A stretch of DNA of 10,328 nt from Leyella stercorea (GTDB taxonomy: Bacteria > Bacteroidota > Bacteroidia > Bacteroidales > Bacteroidaceae): the NCBI RefSeq assembly GCF_019052365.1, contig NZ_JAHQUY010000085.1, positions 1 through 10,328 of the forward strand, read 5' to 3'. The notes beneath the pieces are model-generated. The model ran no database searches. It had not been told where the DNA came from and saw only the letters and a list, made by a program, of their open reading frames with translations. Each line of letters starts with the position of its first letter. Position 1 is the first letter of the stretch. The translations under genes and the position numbers were made by a program. Below are positions 1-6,000 of the stretch, one piece after another.

Positions 1-84
1 ACTCGTGTATCTGTCTTCACATGCAACTAATCGCTATTTTATCCCGAATTGGGGTCAAATATTTTAGTTTTGACATACTCGCAG

Positions 85-212
85 AGGGCGCAGTTCTTAC
101 TCGGTTGGTGTATTTTTTGCTCGCTTGGCGCACTTCTTGCTCGCTTGGTGCAACTCTTGCTCGGTTGGTGTATTCTTGCTCGGTTGGTGCACTTGAGACA
201 AGTGCACCCCCT
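85..212. repeat. Composite repeat block 1: 20-bp tandem array ending in a hairpin
   Basis: Five tandem units of about 20 bp run from 94 to 192 (94-113, 114-133, 134-153, 154-173, and a 19-bp unit at 174-192). Each has the form TTCTTGCTCGSTTGGTGYAN. The last unit runs into a perfect hairpin at 186-208. The block starts with AGGGCGCAGTT (85-95) and ends with AAGTGCACCCCCT (200-212), which are imperfect inverted copies of each other. The same hairpin and the same bounding motifs recur at 2817-3024, so this looks like one copy of a dispersed element family. Units of 20 bp shift reading frame at each copy, so the small open frames across this stretch are not believable genes. Whether the element is mobile is inference; no transposase or target-site duplication was seen. 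Confidence 0.8.
186..208. repeat. Perfect 10-bp-stem hairpin (copy 1)
   Basis: Arms GGTGCACTTG (186-195) and CAAGTGCACC (199-208) pair perfectly around a 3-nt loop AGA. CCCTAA follows at 209-214. There is no T-tract, so it does not look like an ordinary intrinsic terminator. Identical arms occur in opposite orientation at 2838-2860 and 2916-2938, and a covarying version lies at 2996-3018. Confidence 0.85.
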
Positions 213-230
213 AAGTGTGCCACCGTTCGC

Positions 231-318
231 GTCCGCCGTCCAATCGGATTCCGTCCGCCGTCCGATCGGATTGCGTCCGCCGTCCAATCGGATTCCGTTC
301 GCCGTCTGATCGGATTGC
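231..318. repeat. 22-bp tandem repeat, four copies with alternating variants
   Basis: Units lie at 231-252, 253-274, 275-296 and 297-318. Each begins GTCCGCCGTC (GTTCGCCGTC in the last). Units 1 and 3 end CAATCGGATTCC; units 2 and 4 end GATCGGATTGC. The array is therefore better read as two copies of a 44-bp unit. Unit 2 contains the 10-bp palindrome TCCGATCGGA, and units 1 and 3 contain the odd-centred palindrome AATC-G-GATT. The period is about two helical turns, and 22 bp is not a multiple of three, which argues against coding. The function is unknown; slippage or a protein-binding array are both possible. Confidence 0.85.
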
Positions 319-478
319 GTTCGGGTGACGGTGACTTTTCGTGAGGTTTTACCCGCAATGAAGTATTGTACGCATGCGTACCTATTATTATTTAATAGGC
401 TTTACTCGTGATATATCGCAAGATTTGTGCTCTTTGTGCCGCTATGAGCCACAAAGAGAGCATAATAAGTCGAATTTA
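319..478. other. Gene-free stretch with clustered palindromes
   Basis: No credible gene was found. The stretch holds three perfect inverted repeats upstream of the tetR promoter. These are a 14-bp palindrome GTACGCATGCGTAC (368-381); a 7-bp stem CCTATTA/TAATAGG with a 5-nt loop (381-399), which shares base 381 with the palindrome; and a 9-bp stem CTCTTTGTG/CACAAAGAG with an 11-nt loop (430-438 and 450-458). Any of these could be a regulator operator, the transcription end of a gene to the left, or a remnant. The sequence does not decide. Confidence 0.6.
430..458. promoter_or_regulatory. 9-bp inverted repeat upstream of the tetR promoter, candidate operator
   Basis: CTCTTTGTG (430-438) and CACAAAGAG (450-458) are perfect inverted repeats separated by 11 nt. 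If a two-base bulge is allowed, the pairing extends outward into GC on each side. The element ends 20 bp before the -33 box of the putative tetR promoter, a plausible place for a dimeric regulator to bind. TetR proteins often control their own promoters, but no direct evidence links this site to the downstream protein. A terminator stem for an upstream gene is an alternative, although no T-tract follows. Confidence 0.35.
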
Positions 479-510
479 TTTGCTTTTTCGAAATTAATGC
501 TGTAAATTTG
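479..510 (+). promoter_or_regulatory. Bacteroidota-type promoter for tetR-fabG
   Basis: TTTG at 479-482 is followed by a 20-bp spacer and TAAATTTG at 503-510. This matches the Bacteroidota primary-sigma consensus (-33 TTTG, 19-21 bp, -7 TAnnTTTG) at every defined base. Transcription would begin near 516-518. That leaves an untranslated leader of roughly 120 nt before the tetR start at 638. Confidence 0.75.
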
Positions 511-540
511 CACATTAATACGTAGTGTGTGCAAGCGTTT

Positions 541-591
541 CGTGCCTGCAAGCAGCACGCTACAAGGCGTGTGCGCTCAGGTGCACAGCGC
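541..591 (+). promoter_or_regulatory. Structured 5' leader of tetR, two predicted stems
   Basis: Two hairpins can be drawn in the leader. CGTGC (541-545) pairs with GCACG (555-559). GCGTGTGC (567-574) pairs with GCACAGCGC (583-591) with one bulged base. AT-rich sequence then leads to the start codon, with a purine run GGAAAGGGG about 12 nt upstream. The structure is visible, but no known riboswitch class is recognised and a regulatory role is conjecture. Confidence 0.3.
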
Positions 592-637
592 ATATATATA
601 ATAGGTATAACAAACAGGAAAGGGGTAATCATTCAAT

Positions 638-1231
638 ATGTCAATATCCAAGACACGCCAGAAACTCATTGATATCGCGCGCCAGCTCTTCGCCAAGCGC
701 GGCGTGGCTAACACCACGATGAACGATATCGCCGTGGCGTCGGGCAAGGGTCGCCGCACGCTGTACACCTACTTCAACAGCAAGGAAGAAGTGTATTCGG
801 CTGTGATAGAGTCGGAGCTTGAACGCCTGAGCGACAAGCTCGACGAGGTGGCAGCCATGAAGATGCGCCCGCTTGACAAGGTTATAGAGCTTATCTATAC
901 CCATCTGAGCATGATTAGAGAGACCGTGGTGCGCAACGGCAACCTGCGCGCCGAGTTCTTCCGCAACATCTGGATGGTGGAGAAAGTGCGCAAGAAGTTC
1001 GACGACTACGAGATAGACCTCTTCAGCAAGGTGTATCAAGACGGCAAGGCAGACGGCGAGTTCGACATCGACGACGTGAACCTTGTAGCCGACATCACCC
1101 ACTACTGCATAAAAGGTCTTGAGGTGCCGTTCATCTACGGACGCATCGGACACGGGCTCACCGAAGAAGCCAGCAAGCCGCTTGTGGCGAAGGTGGTGTA
1201 CGGAGCGCTCGGCAAGAAACTCAACAATTAG
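638..1231 (+). CDS. TetR/AcrR-family transcriptional regulator
   Basis: The 197-residue product has TetR length. An N-terminal DNA-binding domain occupies about residues 5-55: helix 1 TRQKLIDIARQLFAKRG, then a helix-turn-helix across TTMNDIAVASGKGRRTLYTYF (26-46), with the family-typical FNSKEEVY run after it. Residues 60-197 are a mostly helical ligand-binding and dimerisation domain with no recognisable ligand signature. Such proteins act as cytoplasmic dimers, usually repressors released by a small molecule. The ATG at 638 is the first in-frame start giving a complete helix 1. A strong promoter lies upstream and fabG begins 29 bp after the stop, so co-transcription is likely. A role in sensing acyl-CoA, acyl-ACP or membrane state is attractive from context but unproven; drug-type ligands are equally possible from sequence alone. 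Confidence 0.9.
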   Translation: MSISKTRQKLIDIARQLFAKRGVANTTMNDIAVASGKGRRTLYTYFNSKEEVYSAVIESELERLSDKLDEVAAMKMRPLDKVIELIYTHLSMIRETVVRNGNLRAEFFRNIWMVEKVRKKFDDYEIDLFSKVYQDGKADGEFDIDDVNLVADITHYCIKGLEVPFIYGRIGHGLTEEASKPLVAKVVYGALGKKLNN

Positions 1232-1260
1232 AATTTTTTATTTATTAAATAATTAAAGAA

Positions 1261-2019
1261 ATGGGATTATTAACAGGTAAGACTGCCCTCGTCACGGGAG
1301 CAGCCCGCGGCATCGGAAAGGCTGTCGCAATGAAGTTCGCCTCTGAAGGCGCAAACATCGCATTCACCGACCTCGTGCTCAACGACGACATGGCTGCCGG
1401 ACTTGAGGCTACACGTAAGGAGATTGAGGCTCTGGGCGTTACTTGTCGTGCATACGCAGGCAATGCTGCCGATTTCGAGGAGACAGACAAGGTTGTAAAG
1501 CAGATACATGCAGATTTCGGTTCTATCGACGTGCTGGTGAACAACGCCGGCATCACAAAGGACGGCTTGATGCTCCGCATGTCAGAGGCACAGTGGGACG
1601 CAGTGCTCAACGTGAACCTCAAGTCGGCATTCAACTTTATCCACGCTTGTGCACCGATCATGCTCCGTCAGCGCAGCGGTTCAATCATCAATATGTCGTC
1701 TGTAGTAGGCGTTCACGGCAACGCAGGCCAGTGCAACTACTCGGCTTCTAAGGCTGGTATGATCGGTCTGGCTAAGTCAATCGCTCAGGAGCTCGGCCCC
1801 AAGGGCGTACGCGCCAACGCCATCGCTCCGGGTTTCATCGAGACACCTATGACAGCACAGCTGCCTGAGGACGTACGCAAGGACTGGATGAAGAAGATTC
1901 CATTGCGTCGCGGCGGTCAGACAGAAGACATCGCAAACGTATGCTTGTTCCTCGCTTCTGACATGTCATCGTATGTTAGCGGCCAGGTTCTCCAGGTAGA
2001 CGGCGGCATGAACATGTAA
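1261..2019 (+). CDS. fabG: 3-oxoacyl-[acyl-carrier-protein] reductase
   Basis: This 252-residue classical short-chain dehydrogenase is expected to reduce 3-oxoacyl-ACP to 3-hydroxyacyl-ACP with NADPH in type II fatty-acid elongation in the cytoplasm. The cofactor motif TGAARGIG is at 12-19 and NNAGITKD at 94-101. The catalytic tetrad is visible: Asn119, Ser147 in NMSSVVG, and Tyr160 with Lys164 in YSASK. The C-terminal substrate-loop region carries APGFIETPM (189-197), and the protein ends VDGGMNM, both typical of FabG. The start follows an A-rich leader (AATTAAAGAA) with no Shine-Dalgarno site, as usual in Bacteroidota. It lies 29 bp after tetR with no clear terminator between, so it is probably read from the tetR promoter. 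The SDR family is broad, so another ketoreductase role is possible, but FabG is the best fit. Confidence 0.93.
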   Translation: MGLLTGKTALVTGAARGIGKAVAMKFASEGANIAFTDLVLNDDMAAGLEATRKEIEALGVTCRAYAGNAADFEETDKVVKQIHADFGSIDVLVNNAGITKDGLMLRMSEAQWDAVLNVNLKSAFNFIHACAPIMLRQRSGSIINMSSVVGVHGNAGQCNYSASKAGMIGLAKSIAQELGPKGVRANAIAPGFIETPMTAQLPEDVRKDWMKKIPLRRGGQTEDIANVCLFLASDMSSYVSGQVLQVDGGMNM

Positions 2020-2020
2020 T

Positions 2021-2042
2021 TCTGTCTGCAAACAGATTTTTT
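2021..2042 (+). terminator. Weak intrinsic terminator after fabG
   Basis: TCTGT (2021-2025) pairs with ACAGA (2032-2036) around a 6-nt loop, followed by six T residues (2037-2042). The stem is only 5 bp, so read-through toward the next gene is plausible. It sits immediately after the fabG stop, where a tetR-fabG transcript would end. Confidence 0.45.
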
Positions 2043-2145
2043 ACGATAATCAGGGTGTTTCAAAACTGAACTTATCGGGAGCCCCAACTTCCTTTAACTT
2101 CTATTTTGATGCACCCTTTTTGTGTCTTTTTATAATAAGCAAACA

Positions 2146-2814
2146 ATGAAAGTAGTCTACGAAGACAACCACATAATAATAGTCAACAAGTGCAGCGGCG
2201 AGATAGTGCAGGGCGACAAGACCGGCGACAAACCGCTATCCGACATCGTAAAGGAGTATATCAAAGAGAAGTATAACAAGCCCGGAAACGTGTTCCTCGG
2301 CGTGGTGCATCGACTTGACAGACCCGTGAGCGGACTCGTTGTCTTCGCAAAGACATCAAAGGCGCTGTCGCGACTGAACGACATGTTCCGCACGGGCGAT
2401 GTGCACAAGACCTACTGGGCGATAACGAAGCGCCGCGACATTGCGCCCGAAGGAACGCTCACCGACTGGCTCACGCGCAACGAACGCCAAAACAAGAGCT
2501 ACGCCCACGACAGAGATGTGCCGGGCGCAAAGAAGGCTATACTGAAGTACAAGGTGCGCTCCGTGTCGGATAACTATATGCTGCTCGAAGTGACGCTCCT
2601 CACCGGCAGACATCATCAGATACGCTGTCAGCTGGCACACATGGGATGCCCGATAAAGGGCGACCTGAAGTACGGCGCGCCGCGCAGCAACCCCGACGGA
2701 AGCATCTCGCTCCACTCGCGCCGCGTAGAGTTCGTCCACCCCGTGTCGAAAGAACAGATATGCGTTGAGGCAGAAGTGCCGGCAGACCGTCTGTGGCAGG
2801 AGATAGCAAGGTAA
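2146..2814 (+). CDS. RluA-family RNA pseudouridine synthase, short form without S4 domain
   Basis: The product isomerises specific uridines to pseudouridine in rRNA or tRNA. From the ATG at 2146 it has 222 residues, close to S4-less RluA-type enzymes. The catalytic motif HRLDRPVSG is at 55-63, with Asp58 the expected nucleophile. KTYWAI (88-93), GRHHQIR (154-160), GDLKYGA (172-178) and SLHSRRVEFVHP (188-199) are the other conserved blocks of the family. The protein opens directly with the catalytic fold (VVYEDNHIIIVNK), so the N-terminal S4 RNA-binding domain of RluC/RluD is absent. An in-frame GTG at 2122 would add eight residues, but the ATG is preceded by the A-rich leader ATAATAAGCAAACA and starts exactly at the usual family N terminus. 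The target site cannot be named from sequence: RluA-like (23S/tRNA) and TruC-like (tRNA) roles both fit. Confidence 0.88.
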   Translation: MKVVYEDNHIIIVNKCSGEIVQGDKTGDKPLSDIVKEYIKEKYNKPGNVFLGVVHRLDRPVSGLVVFAKTSKALSRLNDMFRTGDVHKTYWAITKRRDIAPEGTLTDWLTRNERQNKSYAHDRDVPGAKKAILKYKVRSVSDNYMLLEVTLLTGRHHQIRCQLAHMGCPIKGDLKYGAPRSNPDGSISLHSRRVEFVHPVSKEQICVEAEVPADRLWQEIAR

Positions 2815-2837
2815 TTCAGGGGCGCACTTTATCAGGG

Positions 2838-2860
2838 GGTGCACTTGTCTCAAGTGCACC
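2838..2860. repeat. Perfect 10-bp-stem hairpin (copy 2, reverse orientation)
   Basis: Arms 2838-2847 and 2851-2860 are identical to the copy at 186-208 when read on the other strand (loop TCT here). It is flanked by AGGGG on the left and AACCTATT on the right. No T-tract follows. Confidence 0.85.
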
Positions 2861-2915
2861 AACCTATTAGCTTTCTAGTGTGGACAGTTTGCTGTGTTGG
2901 TGCAGTTTATCAGGG

Positions 2916-2938
2916 GGTGCACTTGTCTCAAGTGCACC
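2916..2938. repeat. Perfect 10-bp-stem hairpin (copy 3, reverse orientation)
   Basis: This lies exactly 78 bp after copy 2 and is identical to it, within the second direct repeat. The upstream TTGGTGCA (2897-2904) could compete with the left arm for pairing with TGCACCAA (2933-2940), so two alternative folds are possible. Confidence 0.85.
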
Positions 2939-2962
2939 AACCTATTGATTTTCTAAGGGAGG

Positions 2963-3028
2963 GCTGTTAGCTGTGTTGGTGCAGTTTGCTGTGTTGGTGC
3001 AGTTGAGACAACTGCACCCCCTAACAGC
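2963..3028. repeat. Nested inverted repeat around covarying hairpin (copy 4)
   Basis: The inner hairpin has arms GGTGCAGTTG (2996-3005) and CAACTGCACC (3009-3018) with loop AGA. Relative to the other three copies, C-to-G in the left arm is matched by G-to-C in the right arm, preserving the stem. Outer arms GCTGTTAG (2963-2970) and CTAACAGC (3021-3028) enclose it. GGTGCAGTTT at 2978-2987 is a 9/10 alternative partner for the right arm. The element ends 32 bp before the tamB start, so it may fall in the tamB mRNA leader. Confidence 0.75.
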
Positions 3029-3060
3029 TCTATAAAATAAAAATCAAACAATACAAAAGA

Positions 3061-6000
3061 ATGAAGCCCAAATACAAACGATATTTAAAGATTGCGGCAG
3101 CCATACTTGCCACGCCGATAGCGCTGATAGCGCTGTTGGCTGCGCTGCTTTACATACCGCCCGTGCAGAACTGGGCAGTAAGGCAAGCGGCAGGATACGC
3201 CTCCGAGTCAACCGGCATGAACGTGTCGGTAGAACGAGTGCGCCTCAGCTTTCCGCTCGACCTAAGCGTGCAAGGGCTTCTCGCTACGCAGCCCAACGAC
3301 TCGCTGCACAACCAAATCGACACCATAGCCGCTGCCGACGAACTCATCGTGGGCGTGCGACTCTTGCCCCTCTTCGCCGGCAACGTAGACGTAACCGACC
3401 TCGACTTCCGCAAGGTGAACATCAACACCGCGCAACTCGTGCCCTCAGCACGCGTGAAAGGCGGCGTAGGACGACTGAAGGTGGAGCCGAGCCGCGTGGC
3501 GCTTAAGAAGGAGAAGGTGGCGCTCGGACCGGTGCTCCTCGCAGACGCCAACCTCGACATAGCGCTCAGCGACACGGTGCCCGAGGACACAACCAAAACA
3601 GAAAACAAATGGCAGATAGCTTTCAGCCGACTGGCTGTGAAGCGTTCGGCTGTAAAGATACACATGCCCGGCGATACACTCGCCATAGGCGTCGGACTGA
3701 CCGATGCGTCGGCTACCGACGGCGACATCAATCTCGGTACGGGCGTATACAAGGTAGGCACGTTCGACTGGCGTGACGGCTTCGTCAGCTACGACAATAA
3801 CTTCGCCATGCGACAGAAAGGGCTCGACGTGAATCACATTGAGCTGAAAGGCGTTTCGCTGCGCATCGACTCGCTCTGTTTCGAGCAGGAAGCCACCAAG
3901 CTGCAACTCGCTCTCAACCGCTGCGCCTTCCGCGAGCAGAGCGGACTGAGCGTGACCGACGCAAAGGGACACGTGCGGCTCGACACGGCGCACATAGCGC
4001 TGCCCGACTTCCGTCTAACTACGCCCGTGTCGTGGCTCAAGGCGAGTGCCGACATGGACTTCTCTACCTTCGCCGACACTAACCCAGGCGTGATGCGTCT
4101 GAAGATGGACGCATCCGTAGGCAAGTCTGACATGCTGCTGGCGCTCGGAATGATGCCCCTGCAGTTTGTGCTGCGACTGCCCGAACAGCCACTCGCCCTT
4201 CATGCCGACATCAACGGCAACATGAAGAACCTTAAGATTCGCGACATCTCGGCTAAACTCCCTACCGCATTCAGCATAAAGGCGGACGGAAAGGCGGGCA
4301 ACCTCACCGACATCGACCGCCTCACAGCCGACATCAACCTTGACGCACGTGCCGACAACATCAGTTTCCTACAGCCAGCATTGGGTCTGGACAAGAACAC
4401 GGTGGTGCGAATACCTAACGGCATAACGCTGAAAGGCAACTGCAAGGTGAACGGACCGCAGTATGCTACGGAGTTTGTGGCTACGCAGGGTGGCGGTTCG
4501 GTGCGAGGCAGAGGCGCGTTCAACATGCGTTCAATGGCATACCGTGCCAATCTGACGGCGTACGCTCTGCCCCTGCAGAACTTCATGCCGGGCAGCGGTC
4601 TACATTCGTTCAGCGGCGAACTGACAGCCGACGGCGCAGGCTTCGACTTCCTCTCACCACGCACCCGAATGGATGCACGTGTAAGGGTCGGCAACTTCCA
4701 TTATTCGGGCTACGACATCTCGAACGTGAGTCTGCAAGCCGAGGTGAAAAACGGTGTCGGCAGAGCGTTGCTCGACAGTCGCACACCGCTGCTCAACGGC
4801 ATCATCGACCTGCGCACCGTGCTCGACAACCGACGCATTGACGCAAACCTGCTCTGCAACCTGCTTTATGCCGACTTCTACAAACTCGGTATCACCAAGA
4901 CACCGCTCACGACGTCGATGACCGCTCATGTAGACGTGCAGTCGGACCTTGCGTCGACACACAGCGTGAAGGGCGTGATAGGAAACATCGTAGTGCGCGA
5001 CTCGGCAGCGGCTTACCGACCGGAGAACGTGGTGATGGACATCTTCACACGCCGCGACTCAACACACGCCAACGTGACGTGCGGCGACTTTGCGCTGCGA
5101 CTCGACGGCAGCGGTTCGGTAGAACATATCCTCAACCGTCTTTCGTCGATAGGCGTTGAGGCTAAGAAGCAGCGCAACGAGCGATATATCGACCAGTTGC
5201 GACTGCGCGAACGCCTGCCAGAACTCTCCGTTTATCTCGATGCGGGCAAGGAGAACATCATCTCGCGCACGGCACGCCACTACGGTTACGAGTTCCAGGA
5301 CGCATATATAAACATGAACACGTCGCCCGTGAAGGGCATCAACGGCACAGTGCGCATCGACTCGCTCGTGGCTTCGGGCATGCAGCTCGACACGATACGC
5401 GTAGCCGTGCGGTCGGACTCGGTGAAGACCGACTTCGAAGGACAGATACGCAACAACCGATATAACAAGCAGTACGTTTTCAATGCTCTCTTCCGCGGCG
5501 CGTTCTACAAGCAGTCGCTCTTCTTCGGCACACGCGTGTTCGACGACCGCAACCGTCTCGGCGTGGCGCTCGGACTGAAAGCCGATATGGAGCAGCACGG
5601 TGTGCGCGTGTCGCTCGGCGGCATCGACCCGGTGTTCGGTTACAAGCAGTTCAAGGTGAACAATGGCAACTATGTGTTCTTCGCCGACAACAAGCGCATA
5701 TCGGCTGACATGAAGTTGCTGGCAGACGACGGCATGGGTGTGAAGGTGTTCAGCAACGACAGCACCGAAGCACAGCAGGACATCACAATCGGCTTGACGA
5801 AGTTCGACCTTGCCAAGGTGCTCTCCGTCATTCCGTATGCTCCGAAGGTGTCGGGCGTGATGAACGGCGACTTCCACTATATCGCCGACAACGGCGTAAT
5901 GTCGGTGTCTTCGTTCGTGAGTGTGGACAAGATGGCGTACGAGGGCTGCAAGATAGGCGACGTGGCGAGCGAGTTCGTATACATGCCGCGCGAAGGCGGC

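Larger units (their letters stand above)
2817..3024. repeat. Composite repeat block 2 filling the gap before tamB
   Basis: This block occupies most of the 246-bp gap before tamB. It begins with the half-copy CAGGGGCGCACTTTAT (2817-2832) and ends with AACTGCACCCCCT (3010-3022), imperfect inverted counterparts like those bounding block 1. Inside are two direct repeats of about 78 bp (2828-2905 and 2906-2984), each opening TTTATCAGGGGGTGCAC and closing GTTGGTGCAG. They are followed by a short 18-bp unit (2985-3002) and a third hairpin. Hairpins 1 and 2 are in reverse orientation to hairpin 3. Direct-repeat borders are clear by eye, with the middle of the 78-bp units diverged. Protein coding is not supported in any frame. 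Confidence 0.8.

Noticed and set aside
94..318. CRISPR array
   Set aside because: The repeats are directly adjacent with no unique spacers, the units differ between copies, and no cas gene is present.
17..358. Small Arg/Ser-rich open frames on both strands over the left-end repeats
   Set aside because: The repeat periods of 20 and 22 bp are not multiples of three, so repeated units are read in different frames. There are no recognisable domains or start signals.
641..1153. 170-codon minus-strand frame opposite tetR
   Set aside because: The sense strand encodes a complete TetR protein with a promoter. The antisense product has no family features.
1232..1260. Terminator between tetR and fabG in the AT-rich gap
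   Set aside because: The palindromic A/T sequence lacks a GC stem and runs straight into the fabG leader. It is better explained as an A-rich translation leader.
2101..2121. Promoter for the pseudouridine synthase at CTATTTTG
   Set aside because: The -7 match is one base short and no TTTG lies at the right distance upstream, so it was not called.
2122..2145. GTG start giving eight extra residues on the pseudouridine synthase
   Set aside because: The ATG at 2146 has the A-rich leader typical of this group and matches the usual start of the catalytic fold.
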